Counted from the first letter of the stretch, positions 8,658 through 18,752 are shown. The stretch is 64,000 nucleotides of DNA from Rehaibacterium terrae (GCF_014202935.1 NZ_JACHHX010000010.1:1-64000); one strand, 5' to 3'. Notes: generated from the sequence alone by a model not told the origin. Numbers and translations: made by a program.

Positions 8658-9080
8658 GTGATCTTCTTCTACGACCGAGCCGAGTACCTGCGCCCTTGGA
8701 AGCTCTTCACGCTCGGCGTGGGCATTGCGCTGCTGATCGCGGGCTCGATCTATACGCCAGCCCCTGACTGGGACATCCCGATCAGCCTCATCATGGCTGT
8801 GCTTGCTTACCTGACCGCACCATGGAGCCTCCGCGTTCTATTAGAGCGCCGCTGGAATCACCTTCCTGCAGCACTCTTCGCCACCTGGTTCTCTGTCGAT
8901 GGCAGCTATGCGATCTACTGGCACTTCAGAGACCCCGTCGCACTCGAACTGATGCGACCTGCAAACTTCGCTGCATCGCTTGGCCTCTATGGCATATGCG
9001 GCGTCATCTGGCTCTATCGTGGCTCTTTGCGAGCACTATTCACCGAGTTCCTGGGCACAATCGGCCTATCGCGCAAGTAG
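8658..9080 (+). CDS. Cassette-like hypothetical membrane protein
   Basis: The 140-residue product is not recognised. It starts FFYDRAEYLRPWKL and has about four hydrophobic helices (near residues 15-33, 42-58, 70-88 and 105-122), ending in a short basic tail. The GTG at 8658 was chosen because the reading frame upstream runs through the attC-like palindrome, and cassette ORFs normally begin just after the core site. Base composition is visibly less GC-rich than flanking genes (codons such as att, tat, cta, aac), which suggests acquisition. No second attC is seen downstream before xseB, so it would be a lone or partly decayed cassette. No function can be assigned. Confidence 0.65.
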   Translation: MIFFYDRAEYLRPWKLFTLGVGIALLIAGSIYTPAPDWDIPISLIMAVLAYLTAPWSLRVLLERRWNHLPAALFATWFSVDGSYAIYWHFRDPVALELMRPANFAASLGLYGICGVIWLYRGSLRALFTEFLGTIGLSRK

Positions 9081-9234
9081 GCGTGCGGCCGACGTTCCCC
9101 TGCTTTCAGCAGCGGTTCGATCCGGAGTCCGGGGGCGATCGTAGCCGTGCTGGTTGCCAGTGGCTTGGCGGCTGCCAGTTCCTTGCCGCAAGCCACGATT
9201 GACCATGAACACGCTGCCCCGGCACACTTCGCGC

Positions 9235-9486
9235 ATGGCCTCCACCCCGCAACCCGCCACACCGGTCGCCGATTTCGAGAAGTCGCTGGACGAGCTCGAA
9301 CAGCTCGTGCAGAAGATGGAAAAAGGCGATCTCAGCCTCGACGAATCGCTCGCGGCCTACGAGCGCGGCGTCGCTCTCTACCGCCAGTGCCGCGGCGCGC
9401 TGGAGCAGGCCGAGCTGCGGGTGAAGCTGCTCGGCGATCCGGCCGATCCCGACTCCGCGCAGCCCTTCGAACCCGATGCGTTCTGA
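9235..9486 (+). CDS. xseB: Exodeoxyribonuclease VII small subunit
   Basis: Small subunit of exonuclease VII, which degrades single-stranded DNA together with XseA. From the ATG at 9235 it is 83 residues, the usual size, with the family core [35 protein letters not shown] and a helical hairpin. In-frame upstream ATGs (9154, 9205) would add a non-conserved Arg/Pro-rich extension and were rejected. The stop overlaps the start of ispA by 11 nt, the common xseB-ispA arrangement. xseA is not in the window. Confidence 0.92.
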   Translation: MASTPQPATPVADFEKSLDELEQLVQKMEKGDLSLDESLAAYERGVALYRQCRGALEQAELRVKLLGDPADPDSAQPFEPDAF

Positions 9487-10348
9487 GGCGCGCTTCGGCG
9501 CCTGGGCGGCCCGCGCCGAGGCCGCCCTGGAACGCGCGCTGCCCGCCGACACCGCACCGCCGCAGCGGCTGCACGCGGCGATGCGCCATGCCACGCTTGG
9601 CGGCGGCAAGCGCCTGCGGCCACTGCTGGTCTACGCCGCCGGCGCCGCACTGGACGCCGACGAGGCTGCGCTCGATTTCCCCGCCGCCGCGGTCGAACTG
9701 ATCCACGCCTATTCGCTGGTCCACGACGACCTGCCGGCGATGGACGACGACGCCCTGCGCCGCGGCAAGCCGACCGTGCACGTCGCCTATGACGAGGCCA
9801 CCGCGATCCTCGCCGGCGATGCGCTGCAAACGCTGGCTTTCTCGGTCGTCGCCGACACGCCGGTGGCCGACGCGGTGCGCGTCGAACTGCTGCGCACACT
9901 GGCCGCCGGCGCGGCCGGCATGTGCAGCGGGCAGGCGCTGGATCTGGCCGCCACCGGGCGGACGCAGCCACTGGACGAGCTGCAGCGCATGCACGCGCTC
10001 AAGACCGGCGCGCTGATCCGCGCCGCCGTGCGGCTGGGCGCGCTGGTCGGTGGCGCCGACGCCGCGTTGCTGGCGCGGCTCGACCGCTTCGCCGCCGACC
10101 TCGGCCTGGCCTTCCAGATCCGCGACGACCTGCTCGACATCGAGGGCAGTGCCGAGCAGCTCGGCAAGACCGCCGGCAAGGACGCGGCACAGGCCAAGTC
10201 CACCTACCCGGCGCTGCTGGGCATGGACGAGTCGCGACGGCGGCTGCACAGGCTCGGCGACGCCATGCGCGACACGCTGGCGCCGCTGGGCGAGCGCGCC
10301 GCCGCGCTGGCGGCGCTGGGCGAGCTGGCGATCCACCGCGACCGCTGA
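9476..10348 (+). CDS. ispA: Farnesyl diphosphate synthase
   Basis: Cytosolic polyprenyl synthase that condenses DMAPP/GPP with IPP to give farnesyl diphosphate for undecaprenyl phosphate, quinones and haem O. The 290-residue protein carries [10 protein letters not shown], the first Asp-rich motif DDLPAMDDD and the second DDLLDIEG, with the KSTYPALLG loop after it. It overlaps xseB, so the two are cotranscribed. In many relatives dxs follows; here a terminator-like hairpin and an opposite-strand gene follow instead. Confidence 0.93.
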   Translation: MRSEARFGAWAARAEAALERALPADTAPPQRLHAAMRHATLGGGKRLRPLLVYAAGAALDADEAALDFPAAAVELIHAYSLVHDDLPAMDDDALRRGKPTVHVAYDEATAILAGDALQTLAFSVVADTPVADAVRVELLRTLAAGAAGMCSGQALDLAATGRTQPLDELQRMHALKTGALIRAAVRLGALVGGADAALLARLDRFAADLGLAFQIRDDLLDIEGSAEQLGKTAGKDAAQAKSTYPALLGMDESRRRLHRLGDAMRDTLAPLGERAAALAALGELAIHRDR

Positions 10349-10374
10349 CACCCTGCGGATAAATGCCCGGAACG

Positions 10375-10399
10375 CGAAAGGCCCGGCGATGCCGGGCCT
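10375..10399 (-). terminator. Terminator hairpin between ispA and the DUF4870 gene
   Basis: A perfect 9-bp stem (AGGCCCGGC / GCCGGGCCT, 10379-10387 and 10391-10399) with a 3-nt loop. Read on the minus strand it is followed by CTTTC, so it best fits the end of the DUF4870 gene. It can also stop ispA transcripts. Confidence 0.6.
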
Positions 10400-10424
10400 G
10401 ACGTCATGCGACCGACGGGCCGGC

Positions 10425-10847
10425 TCACTTGATCAGCCGGATCGCGAACGGATAGCGGTAGGCCTCGCCGTTGTTGGCTTTGACCGCTCCGAGGATGGTC
10501 AGCACCAGCCAGGCCAGCGCGACCACCACGTACAGCGGGACGGTGATCAGCGCGCCGATGCCGAAGGTGCCGACGGTGAAGATCAGCAGCACGATGCCGA
10601 TGATGGCCAGGGTGATGTTGAAGTTGAGCGCTTCCTTGGCCTGGTCGTCGACGAAGGGCATGGTGTCCTTCTTGATCAGCCAGACGATCAGCGGGCCCAC
10701 GAACACGCCCAGGCCGCCGACCCACGAGGTCAGCAAACCGCCGATCAGCGCCGACAGGTGGGCCAGCATGCCCCAGGTCTTCTCGTCGGCGCTGGGCTCG
10801 CCGCCCGGCGCCGGCGGCGGCGAAGTCATCTCGTTGAAATCGGTCAC
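10425..10847 (-). CDS. DUF4870 membrane protein
   Basis: A 140-residue protein of the DUF4870 (Tic20-like) family of unknown function. It has a Pro/Ala-rich cytoplasmic N-terminus, the family signature ADEKTWGMLAHLSALIG, then membrane helices around residues 20-50, 70-95 and 98-122, and the conserved VDDQAKEALNFN segment between them. The GTG at 10847 was preferred because GGGGAGAGGA lies about 6 nt upstream, whereas the longer frame lacks a ribosome site. It may be transcribed after pmbA, 109 bp upstream on the same strand. Confidence 0.82.
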   Translation of the reverse strand: MTDFNEMTSPPPAPGGEPSADEKTWGMLAHLSALIGGLLTSWVGGLGVFVGPLIVWLIKKDTMPFVDDQAKEALNFNITLAIIGIVLLIFTVGTFGIGALITVPLYVVVALAWLVLTILGAVKANNGEAYRYPFAIRLIK

Positions 10848-10956
10848 TGTCCTCTCCCCATCTTCAGTGGTGTCGCGAGTGGTGTTGCGCCGGCCCTCGC
10901 GGCCCGCGCCGCCCGCACTCTCGCCCCGGCGCGAAGGCACTGTCAAGGCAGGCCGC

Positions 10957-12318
10957 TCAGGCCGCGCCGGCCACCGTCATGCGGCCGACCAGGATCGAGC
11001 CGGTGAGGATGTGCGAGCGCCGGTCCACGTCGCGGCCAACCGCCTCGATGCGCTGGAACATGTCCCTGAGATTGCCGGCGATGGTCAGCTCGTCCACCGG
11101 GTGGACGATCTCGCCGTTCTCCACCCAGAAGCCGGCCGCGCCGCGCGAGTAGTCGCCGGTGACGGTGTTGACGCCCTGCCCCATCAGCTCGGTGACGACC
11201 AGGCCGCGGCCCATGCGCTGCACCAGTTCGTCGAAGCCGTATTCGCCGGTTTCCACGACCAGGTTGTGGATGCCGCCGGCATTGCCGGTGGTCTTCAGCC
11301 CCAGTTTGCGCGCCGAGTAGCTGCCGAGCACATAGCGCACCAGCACGCCGTCGCGCACCAGATCCTGCTCGCGCGTGGCCACGCCCTCGCCGTCGAACGC
11401 CGCCGAACGGAAACCACGGCGCAGGTGCGGCTTCTCGACGATGTTCATCCAGGCCGGGAAGATCCGCTGCCCGGCCTGGTCGAGCAGGAAGCTGGCGCGC
11501 CGATACAGCGCGCCGCCCGAGACCGCACCGAGCAGATGGCCGATCAGGCTGCGCGCCACTTCCGGCGCGTACAGCACCGGGTACTCGCCGGTCTTGACCT
11601 GCCGTGGCGACAGCCGCGCCACGGCGCGCTCGGCGGCACGACGGCCGACTGCGGCAGCCGGCTCCAGATCTTCGGCGGCCAAGGCGCTGGTGTACCAGTA
11701 GTCGCGCTGCATGGCGCTGCCCTTGCCGGCGATCAGTGAGCAGCTCAGGCTGTGGCTGGTGCTGCGCTCGCGGCCGACGAAGCCGTGAGTGTTGGCGTAC
11801 ACCGACAGGCTCTCGTTGGTGTTGACCGCCGCGCCCTCGGAGTTGTCGATGCGCGGGTCGGCCTCGCGGCCGGCCTGCTCGCAGGCCACCGCCAGCGCGA
11901 TCGCATGCTCGGCGTCCAGCCCCCACGGATGCCATTGATCGAAATCGGGGAACTCGGTGGCCATCAGTTCGGCCTCGGCGAGGCCGGCGGCGGGATCTTC
12001 CTCGGTGAGTTTGGCGATGGCGCAGGCCTGCTCGACGGTAGCCTCCAAGCTGGCCGGCGCCAGGTCGGCGGTACTGGCCGAGCCCTTGCGCTGACCGAAG
12101 TAGACGGTCAGCGACAGGCCGCGATCGCGGGTGTACTCGACGGTTTCCACCTCGCCCAGGCGCACGTTGACGGCCAGCCCGCGGTCGAGATCGAGCACCA
12201 CGTCGGCCTGGCTGGCGCCACGGGCACGACAGCGGGCGAGCACATCCTGCGCGAGCCCGGCCAGACGGTCGAGCTGGGCCTGCGGGTCGAGCTGCTCTTT
12301 TGCGGTCGGTTCCGCCAC
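10957..12318 (-). CDS. pmbA: TldE/PmbA, metalloprotease TldD partner
   Basis: Non-catalytic or co-catalytic half of the TldD/TldE protease that in E. coli matures microcin B17 and degrades CcdA. The 453-residue protein has the U62 family architecture: [20 protein letters not shown] near residue 46, QWHPWGL, NTNE, then the C-terminal barrel with NAGGIHNL and [15 protein letters not shown], and [14 protein letters not shown]. It lacks the HExxxH metal motif of its partner, as is normal for TldE. tldD lies across the divergent yjgA, so the pair is split around that gene. Start ATG at 12318 gives MAEPTAKEQ. Confidence 0.93.
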   Translation of the reverse strand: MAEPTAKEQLDPQAQLDRLAGLAQDVLARCRARGASQADVVLDLDRGLAVNVRLGEVETVEYTRDRGLSLTVYFGQRKGSASTADLAPASLEATVEQACAIAKLTEEDPAAGLAEAELMATEFPDFDQWHPWGLDAEHAIALAVACEQAGREADPRIDNSEGAAVNTNESLSVYANTHGFVGRERSTSHSLSCSLIAGKGSAMQRDYWYTSALAAEDLEPAAAVGRRAAERAVARLSPRQVKTGEYPVLYAPEVARSLIGHLLGAVSGGALYRRASFLLDQAGQRIFPAWMNIVEKPHLRRGFRSAAFDGEGVATREQDLVRDGVLVRYVLGSYSARKLGLKTTGNAGGIHNLVVETGEYGFDELVQRMGRGLVVTELMGQGVNTVTGDYSRGAAGFWVENGEIVHPVDELTIAGNLRDMFQRIEAVGRDVDRRSHILTGSILVGRMTVAGAA

Positions 12319-12380
12319 TTGCGTATCCTTCTCGGGACAGGGAGCCCGGAACCCGGGCCCCGGGAAAGCGTTTCGGGATC

Positions 12381-12468
12381 GTCATTCCCGCGAACGCGGG
12401 AATCCAGTGCCTTCGGCGACTGGGGCCGGTGCCGGAAGACGCCGCCCCCGCTTTCGCGGCGATGACGG
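12381..12468. repeat. Variant copy of the GTCATTCCCGC intergenic repeat
   Basis: Lies in the divergent pmbA-yjgA gap. It begins GTCATTCCCGCGAACGCGGG (perfect palindrome ATTCCCGCG/CGCGGGAAT, 12384-12403), then ATCCAGTGCC, and ends with CGCTTTCGCGGCGATGAC, an inverted counterpart of the left end. The middle differs from the copies at 14745 and 36135. Confidence 0.75.
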
Positions 12469-12515
12469 TAAGCGCCCACAGCCCCCAGCATTCTAGCCTC
12501 TACAGGAACCCCACC

Positions 12516-13052
12516 ATGCGCGGTCGCGACGAGGAAACCGGCGAATACTTCAGCCCGAGCCGGGCACAGCAGCGCCGCGAGGCGATGGCGGTGTTCGAGC
12601 TGGGCGAAAAGCTGGTCGCGCTGAGCGAGGCCGAGCTGCTGCGGCTGCCGATTCCCGAGCACCTGCTCGCCGAGATCCGCCACACCCGGCGCATCACCTC
12701 GCACATCGCGCGCAAGCGCGAGCTGCAGCATCTGGCCAAGATCATGCGCCGCGAGGACGAGGAAACGCTGGACGCGATCCGCAAGGCGCTGGAGCACGAC
12801 AAGGCGCAGATGCGCCGCGAGACCGCCGCGCTGCACCGCGTCGAGGCCTGGCGCGACCGGCTGGTGGCCGACGGCGACCAGGCGCTGGCCGAGTTGCTGG
12901 CGCAGCACCCGCAGGCCGACCGCCAGCACCTGCGCCAGCTCGCCCGCAACGCCCGCGAGGAGCGGTTGCGCAACAAGCCGCCGCACGCCTTCCGCGAGCT
13001 GTTCCGGGAGTTGCGGGAGTTGCTTGAGGAGCAGGAAACCGGTAGCCGGTAG
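12516..13052 (+). CDS. yjgA: YjgA/DarP family ribosome-associated protein (DUF615)
   Basis: Helical protein of the UPF0307/DUF615 family; E. coli YjgA (DarP) binds late 50S assembly intermediates near the peptidyl-transferase centre. The 178-residue product carries the family features [34 protein letters not shown] and [17 protein letters not shown]. The ATG at 12516 was chosen because the longer frame translates the upstream repeat. A weak AGGA precedes it. The last residues (EEQETGSR) lie inside the GGTAGCC repeat, so the C-terminus may be repeat-derived. Confidence 0.9.
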   Translation: MRGRDEETGEYFSPSRAQQRREAMAVFELGEKLVALSEAELLRLPIPEHLLAEIRHTRRITSHIARKRELQHLAKIMRREDEETLDAIRKALEHDKAQMRRETAALHRVEAWRDRLVADGDQALAELLAQHPQADRQHLRQLARNAREERLRNKPPHAFRELFRELRELLEEQETGSR

Positions 13053-13167
13053 CCGGAAACCGGAAAAGCATCGTTCCAGATGCGCCCCGGTTCCAGATCG
13101 GGCGAGCCGTCGCTTTCGGTTACCGGCCACCGCCCACCGGCTACCAGCTACCGGTTACCGGTTACCA
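13036..13167. repeat. Heptamer-type repeats forming a foldback between yjgA and tldD
   Basis: The left part (13036-13063) is made of CCGGTAG/CCGGAAA units; the right part (13118-13167) of CCGGTTA/CCGGCTA units in the opposite orientation. The two can pair across about 55 nt. The stop codons of both convergent genes sit inside the arms, so the foldback may act as a shared bidirectional transcript end. No T-tract is visible. Confidence 0.7.
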
Positions 13168-14606
13168 GCCCGCGTACCGCCCACCGTCAGCGCGTCCACG
13201 CGCAATGTCGGCTGCCCCACGCCGACGGGCACGCTCTGGCCTTCCTTGCCGCACACGCCCACGCCCTCGTCGAGCCTGAGGTCGTTGCCCACCATCGAAA
13301 CGCGCGTCATCGCCTCGGGGCCGTTGCCGATCAGGGTGGCGCCCTTGACCGGCCGGGTGACCTTGCCGTTCTCGATCAGGTAGGCCTCGGAGGCGGAGAA
13401 CACGAACTTGCCGCTGGTGATGTCCACCTGGCCGCCGCCGAAGTTGACCGCGTACAGGCCCTTGTCCACCGAGGCAATGATCTCGGCCGGGTCGTGCGCG
13501 CCGGGCAGCATGTAGGTGTTGGTCATGCGCGGCATCGGCAGGTGGGCGAAGCTCTCGCGGCGGCCGTTGCCGGTCGGCGCGACCTTCATCAGGCGGGCGT
13601 TGAGCGTGTCCTGCATGTAGCCGCGCAGCACGCCATCCTCGATCAGCACAGTACACCGGGTCGGGGTGCCCTCGTCATCGACGTTGAGCGAGCCGCGCCG
13701 CCCGGCCAGGGTGCCGTCGTCGACGATGGTCACGCCCGCCGCGGCGACACGCTGGCCGACGCGGCCGGCATAGGTGCTGGTGCCCTTGCGGGCGAAGTCG
13801 CCCTCCAGCCCGTGGCCGACCGCTTCGTGCAGCAGCACGCCTGGCCAACCGGGGCCGAGCACCACCGGCATGACGCCGGCCGGCGCCTCGTCGGCTTCGA
13901 GGTTCACCAGCGCCTGGCGCAGCGCCTCGCGCGCCCAGGCCTGCGGCTTGCCGCCGGCGAACAGCTCGGCGTACCCGTAGCGCCCGCCGCCACCGGCATA
14001 GCCCTGCTCGCGGCGGCCACCCTGCTCGACGATCACTTGCACGTTGAAACGCACCAGCGGCCGTACGTCGGCGGCGAGCACGCCGTCGCTGCGCGCCACC
14101 AGCACGGTGTCGACGCCGCCGGCCAGGCTCACGATGACCTGCTTCACCCGCGGGTCGGCAGTGCGCAGGAGACGGTCCACCTCGCGCAAGGCCTGGATCT
14201 TGTCGGCGCTCTCCATGCCCTCGACCGGGTCGAGTGGCTCGTACAGGCCGTGTGCGCCGCCGCGCGCCAGATGGCGGTGCGTGCCGCTCCGGCCCTGCCG
14301 GGCGATGGCGCGCGCCGCGCCGGCGGCCTCCAGCAACGCGGCCGGGGCGATCTCGTCGGAATAGGCGAAGCCGGTCTTCTCGCCGCTGATCGCGCGCACG
14401 CCCACGCCCTGTTCGATCGAATGCGCACCGTCCTTGACGATGCCGTCCTCGACCACCCAGCTCTCGCGGCGCGAATGCTGGAAGTACAGGTCGCCGAAAT
14501 CCACGCCCGGCCCCAGCAGCGTGCCGAAGGCGCGGTCGAGGTCGGACACCGCCAGCCCGGCGGGGCACAGCAGGCGGGTTTCGGCGATGAGGAGACTGTC
14601 GGTCAT
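13155..14606 (-). CDS. tldD: Metalloprotease TldD
   Basis: Catalytic subunit of the TldD/TldE zinc protease that processes unstructured peptides. The 483-residue protein has the metal motif [11 protein letters not shown] at about residue 258, the downstream [15 protein letters not shown], and [48 protein letters not shown] near the C-terminus. The ATG at 14606 begins MTDSLLIAE; the longer frame upstream translates repeats and was rejected. It lies between yjgA (convergent) and yhdP (same strand, 348 bp upstream with a repeat in the gap). Confidence 0.95.
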   Translation of the reverse strand: MTDSLLIAETRLLCPAGLAVSDLDRAFGTLLGPGVDFGDLYFQHSRRESWVVEDGIVKDGAHSIEQGVGVRAISGEKTGFAYSDEIAPAALLEAAGAARAIARQGRSGTHRHLARGGAHGLYEPLDPVEGMESADKIQALREVDRLLRTADPRVKQVIVSLAGGVDTVLVARSDGVLAADVRPLVRFNVQVIVEQGGRREQGYAGGGGRYGYAELFAGGKPQAWAREALRQALVNLEADEAPAGVMPVVLGPGWPGVLLHEAVGHGLEGDFARKGTSTYAGRVGQRVAAAGVTIVDDGTLAGRRGSLNVDDEGTPTRCTVLIEDGVLRGYMQDTLNARLMKVAPTGNGRRESFAHLPMPRMTNTYMLPGAHDPAEIIASVDKGLYAVNFGGGQVDITSGKFVFSASEAYLIENGKVTRPVKGATLIGNGPEAMTRVSMVGNDLRLDEGVGVCGKEGQSVPVGVGQPTLRVDALTVGGTRAGNR

Positions 14607-14610
14607 GTGC

Positions 14611-14954
14611 TCGGGAATCGGAAATGGGGAATCGGGAATCGGCGTGTGGACCGGGCGTTGCGCGGGCCGGCGGCCTCGTGGCCAATCATCGTCATGATCG
14701 CGGATGCGCGCCAGGGAAACCCATGAACAAGCCCGTTGCTGCTCGTCATTCCCGCGCAGGCGGGACCGGGCGCAGCGATGGCGCAGCCGCGAAGCGGCCG
14801 AGTCCAGTGCCTTTGCCTTCCAGGGCTTCAAGTCGCTGGATCCCCGCTTTCGCGGGGATGACGATGACAGTGCTTGTTCCAACCTCGCCGGGGCGGCATT
14901 GCGCGACCAGCATACGTCAGGCGGTGGTGAAGATTGGGGCGAAGGCGCGGGATT
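14611..14954. other. tldD-yhdP intergenic region
   Basis: The 348-bp gap between tldD and yhdP holds two things: a short array of GGGAATCGG-like units directly upstream of tldD (14611-14642), and a full copy of the composite inverted-end repeat (14745-14862). No coding sequence is convincing; frames here are extensions of neighbours into repeats. Confidence 0.7.
14745..14862 (+). repeat. Full copy of the about 120-bp composite repeat
   Basis: Begins GTCATTCCCGCG and ends CGCGGGGATGAC, so the two ends are inverted copies. Inside are the palindrome AGCCGCGAAGCGGC and the segment CGAGTCCAGTGCC. The copy at 36135-36254 is nearly identical in reverse orientation except for about 25 bp in the middle. 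Half of the element recurs at 55322. Confidence 0.85.
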
Positions 14955-17900
14955 TCACTCCGGGCCGGCGCCGTCTTCTTCAGTTACGGGCTGCTTGGGC
15001 GGTCCGCGCTCGATCACCTCCACCTGCGGCGACTTCCAGGCGCCGGTGACATGGTAGACGGTACGCGAGATCTCCTTGAACGGGCGGTTGAGGATGGCCT
15101 GTGCCACCGCGCCGATGGCCGCGCCGGCCGGGCCGCCGGTCAGCGCGCCCACCACCGGCAGCACGCCGCCGGTCTTGGGCAGCACCTCGATGGTCTGGTC
15201 GTAGTCCTGCGCCTTGAGGCCGGCGCGACCGCGCACGCGGATCTCGGCGGCCGGCCCGTCGACCAGCAGGTCGTCGGTGACGGCGTCGCCGCCGCCCAGC
15301 ACGAAGCTGCCGCGGATGCGGTTGAAGCTCAACCCCTGGCCGAAGAAATCGCTGAAGTCCAGGATCAGCCGGCGCGGCAGCTCGGCCAGCGACACCAGGC
15401 CGAGCAGGCGGCCGGCACCGGGCTCGACTTCGAGGATGCGGCCCTGGCCGACGTCGATCTCCAGGCTGCCCTCGACGATCTCCAGGCCGAATGCCGCCGG
15501 CGAGCCGGGCCAGCCGGCGATCAGCCGCGCCTGGGTGCGACCGCCCTCGACCATGCCGGCGAAGCCCAGCGCCGAGAGCATCTGGCCGAGGCTGTCGGCC
15601 CGGAAGTCGACCGAGAAGCGCGAATAGCTCTGACCGCCGATCCGGCCCCAGTGACCGCCGGCGGTGATGCGCTGGGTCGGGGCCTCGGCCTCGAATCGCT
15701 GTACGTGCAGCCCCTCCGGGGTGGGATAGGTTTCCAGCCGCGCGCGCCCCAGCTGCGCCTCGCCGAAGCGCAGATCCTCGACGCTCAAGCGCAGCGGCGG
15801 CACGCCGGCCGGATCGCCATCGTAGGTGGCTCCGCGTGCCGGCCGGCCGCTCGGCCAGTGCAGACGGGCGAACTCGCCGACGATGCCCCGGTCCAGGTCC
15901 GAGGGTATCTCCAGCCAGCCGTCCAGCTCGGGGCCGTCGACCCGCAGACGCATGCGCTCGCTGTCGCGCTCCATGCGCAGACGGGTGTCGACGAAGGCGC
16001 GATCGAGCAGGTCCAGCTCGCCGGCCGAGACGTCGATGGCGCGGATGCGCATGGCGCCCTCGCCTTCGCTGGCCAGCGCGGCCCAGCCGGCGATGTCCAT
16101 CACCGGCACCTGACCGGTGATCAGCAGCCCCGGCTCCTCGCCTGGCGGCTCGGCGGCATGACCGAAGGCCAGCACGCCGTCGAGCGCGCCACTCTCGCGC
16201 ATCCGGCCACGCAGGTGCATCAGCTGCCCCAGGCTCACCCGCAGCTCGCCGGCCTCGACCGGCAGCGGCGTGTCCACGGTCAGCACCAGGGCGTCGTCCA
16301 CGCCTTTGCGCAGCGGCGCGGGAAATTCCAGCGCGATGCCGATCAGGTTGGAGCGTACCCGCAGCCGTGGCGGCGGCGCCTCGCCGTCGTCGGGCGCGGC
16401 GGGAATGCGCAAGCTCACGGTCCAGTCGGCACGGCCCGGCATGGCCGGCGCCAGCCAGTCCAGCGCCGGGTAGCGCATGGTCAGCGCGCTGACCGGAAAA
16501 CGGCCGCGCAGGCTGGCCTCGGCGGCCAGTTCCGGCGTGGAGGTGAAACCGCCGACCGCCAGACTCAGGCTGCCGACCTCCTCGTCCAGGCGCACCGACA
16601 GCTCCTCGGCGGCGAAGCCGTCCTCGCTGAAGCGCACCCGGCCGCTGGCGCGGCTGAAATCCAGATTCCAGCGCGGGTCGGCCAGACGCGCATCGGCCAG
16701 GTCGACGGTGCCGCGCAGGCGCGTTTCGCCGAGCCCGGCCCGGAGCGGGATCGCCAGCTCGAGCGCGACCTTGCCGCGGCCGCCGATCTGCAAGGCCTCG
16801 ATGTGCTCGCCGTAGCGCGCGCGCAACGGGCTCTGACGGAGCACGCCGAGCAGTTGCGCGCCGCTGCCCTCGCCTTCGACCCGCAGGTGCAGCAACGGCG
16901 CGCGGTAGTCGTCGATGCCGCCGTCCACGCGGCCGATGGCCACGCCGGCCAGTTCGCCGTGGCCCTGCAGCGAAAACCCGGTGCCGGTGAAGCGGGCGAT
17001 GCCGCCGAGTTTCTGCGCGTGCGGCCAGTCGGGCCGGAAGCGCAGGGCGATGTCCTCGATGTGCGCGACCGCCTCGAAGCGGCCCTGGTTGCCGCGGAAC
17101 GGCCAGTCGTCGAGGTCACCGCTCAGCACCACCTCGCCGTGGGCGACGCGTCCGCCCTCGATGGCGGCGTTCAGCCATTCCACCGCGGCCTCCGGCATCT
17201 CGTGCAGCACCCAGAACCGCTTGGAGGCGGTGGCCGGGCCGGCATCCACCGTCGCCGCCAGGTCCAGGCGCGGCCGGCGCCCCTCGCCGCCGAAGCGCAG
17301 CTCGCCGCGCGCGGTGGCGGCATAGTCCTCACCCACGATCCGCAGCCGGTCGCTGCCGACCCGCCAGTCGCCGTCTTCGCGCCACAGCGCGAGCGTTCCT
17401 TCCAGGTTCACCTCCAGCGGCGCCACGAAACCCAGCGGCCAGTCGAAGCGCACCAGGCCCTCGTCCAGTGCGAATTCGGCGCCGTCCTGGTCGAAATGCA
17501 GCTCGCCGCCAAGCCCCTGCAAGGCCGGCTGCTGCCCGGTGGGCAACCAGCCGAAGCCGCGCAATCGCACCTCGCCGCGGAAGCGACCGCCGGCGCGGGC
17601 GAAACGCAGCGCCTCGATCCGCCCACGCGGGGCGGCGAAATACAGCCAACGCCGCTGCTCGGGCGACAGCTTGTCGCTCAGCGCCGCCAGCGCCAGCAGC
17701 GGGTTGGCCTCGATGCCCTCGGCGGCCAGCCCGAAACCGTCGCCACCGGCGGCGTACAAGCCGTCCAGCGTCATCGCCTCGCCGCCGTGATCCAGGCGCA
17801 GGCGCGGGGCATGCAGTCGCCATCCGTCCTCGCCGGCCTGCCAGCGCAAGGCCACGTCCACCCGGTCGAAGCCGGCACGCGGCTCGATCACGCCGGCATC

Positions 17901-18752
17901 CTCGCCCGCCAGCGGAATCGGCGTGCGGCCGCGCAGCGCGACCTGCTCCAGCTCGGCCTCGGCCTGTACCGCGACCACGCGCTGGCCACGCAGATCCAGC
18001 CAGAAACCGAGCCGGCCGCGGCCGTCGCGCAGTTCCACACCGCCCCAGCCGAGCAACGGCGCCCATTCGGCCAGTTGCAGGTCGTTGCCGCCGATGAACA
18101 GACGACCGTCGCCGCGCGCCCGGTCCAGCTCGAACACCGCCTGCAGCGGCGGCGCCTGACCGGCCCAGCCGAGCAGGCCGGCGCGCAGACGGCCACCGCT
18201 GCTGCGCAGCCGCAGATCGATGCGCGGCACGGTGTGCCCGATACCGAGTGAGGGCGCGCTGACCCGCAGCCGGGCCGCACGCACCTGGATTTCGCCGAAG
18301 CCTTCGAGCGTGCCCAGCGGGTCGCCGTCCGGGCGCGTCTCGCCGGTCAGGCCGCGGGCGCGCCAACGGCCTTCGTCGTCGCGTTCCAGATCCAGCGCCA
18401 GCCCATGCAGACGCAGCTCGGTCAGCGGCAGGCCAGGCACCAGGCCGGAGTAGATCGCCACCAGCAGTTCGGCACGCTCGATCCGCAGCGCCTCGGCGCC
18501 GGCGCCGATCTCCAGCCGCTCCAGTCCGAGCAGGGGGCCACGCCGCGTCCAGCCGGCATGCAGCCGCTCGAAACGCACCGGCTGCCCGACCCGTTCGCTC
18601 AGCCAGCCCGCGACCCGTTCCGGGTGCCGCTCCAGCAGTGGCAGCAGCTGGTTGGCCACGCCCACCAGCACCGCGGCCACGATCAAAAGCACCGCCAGCC
18701 CGTAGGCCAGCCAGCGGCGCAGGTGCCGGAGGTGGCGGCGGAGGGGGCTCAT
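14955..18752 (-). CDS. yhdP: YhdP family AsmA-like protein (phospholipid transport)
   Basis: Large AsmA-like protein anchored in the inner membrane that in E. coli, with TamB and YdbH, carries phospholipids to the outer membrane. At 1265 residues it matches the family length. It starts with a basic N-terminus and one membrane helix (about residues 14-36), followed by a very long beta-rich periplasmic region, with the DUF3971-type core and the C-terminal AsmA-like segment containing VDGPAAEIRVRGRAGL and GGPAGAAIGAVAQ. It ends in a Pro/Glu-rich tail. The rng-yhdP-tldD order is the usual one. Confidence 0.93.
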   Translation of the reverse strand: MSPLRRHLRHLRRWLAYGLAVLLIVAAVLVGVANQLLPLLERHPERVAGWLSERVGQPVRFERLHAGWTRRGPLLGLERLEIGAGAEALRIERAELLVAIYSGLVPGLPLTELRLHGLALDLERDDEGRWRARGLTGETRPDGDPLGTLEGFGEIQVRAARLRVSAPSLGIGHTVPRIDLRLRSSGGRLRAGLLGWAGQAPPLQAVFELDRARGDGRLFIGGNDLQLAEWAPLLGWGGVELRDGRGRLGFWLDLRGQRVVAVQAEAELEQVALRGRTPIPLAGEDAGVIEPRAGFDRVDVALRWQAGEDGWRLHAPRLRLDHGGEAMTLDGLYAAGGDGFGLAAEGIEANPLLALAALSDKLSPEQRRWLYFAAPRGRIEALRFARAGGRFRGEVRLRGFGWLPTGQQPALQGLGGELHFDQDGAEFALDEGLVRFDWPLGFVAPLEVNLEGTLALWREDGDWRVGSDRLRIVGEDYAATARGELRFGGEGRRPRLDLAATVDAGPATASKRFWVLHEMPEAAVEWLNAAIEGGRVAHGEVVLSGDLDDWPFRGNQGRFEAVAHIEDIALRFRPDWPHAQKLGGIARFTGTGFSLQGHGELAGVAIGRVDGGIDDYRAPLLHLRVEGEGSGAQLLGVLRQSPLRARYGEHIEALQIGGRGKVALELAIPLRAGLGETRLRGTVDLADARLADPRWNLDFSRASGRVRFSEDGFAAEELSVRLDEEVGSLSLAVGGFTSTPELAAEASLRGRFPVSALTMRYPALDWLAPAMPGRADWTVSLRIPAAPDDGEAPPPRLRVRSNLIGIALEFPAPLRKGVDDALVLTVDTPLPVEAGELRVSLGQLMHLRGRMRESGALDGVLAFGHAAEPPGEEPGLLITGQVPVMDIAGWAALASEGEGAMRIRAIDVSAGELDLLDRAFVDTRLRMERDSERMRLRVDGPELDGWLEIPSDLDRGIVGEFARLHWPSGRPARGATYDGDPAGVPPLRLSVEDLRFGEAQLGRARLETYPTPEGLHVQRFEAEAPTQRITAGGHWGRIGGQSYSRFSVDFRADSLGQMLSALGFAGMVEGGRTQARLIAGWPGSPAAFGLEIVEGSLEIDVGQGRILEVEPGAGRLLGLVSLAELPRRLILDFSDFFGQGLSFNRIRGSFVLGGGDAVTDDLLVDGPAAEIRVRGRAGLKAQDYDQTIEVLPKTGGVLPVVGALTGGPAGAAIGAVAQAILNRPFKEISRTVYHVTGAWKSPQVEVIERGPPKQPVTEEDGAGPE

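Noticed and set aside
9081-9150. Second attC site after the cassette-like ORF
   Set aside because: There is no GTTRRRY core with a matching inverted arm before xseB; only scattered GC-rich palindromes are seen.
13036-13167. CRISPR-like short repeats
   Set aside because: Units are 7 bp and contiguous, with no unique spacers of constant length and no cas genes.
14934-18251. 1105-codon plus-strand frame opposite yhdP
   Set aside because: It is antisense to a clearly conserved gene, His/Gln/Ala/Arg-rich, and lacks any motif; typical shadow frame in GC-rich DNA.
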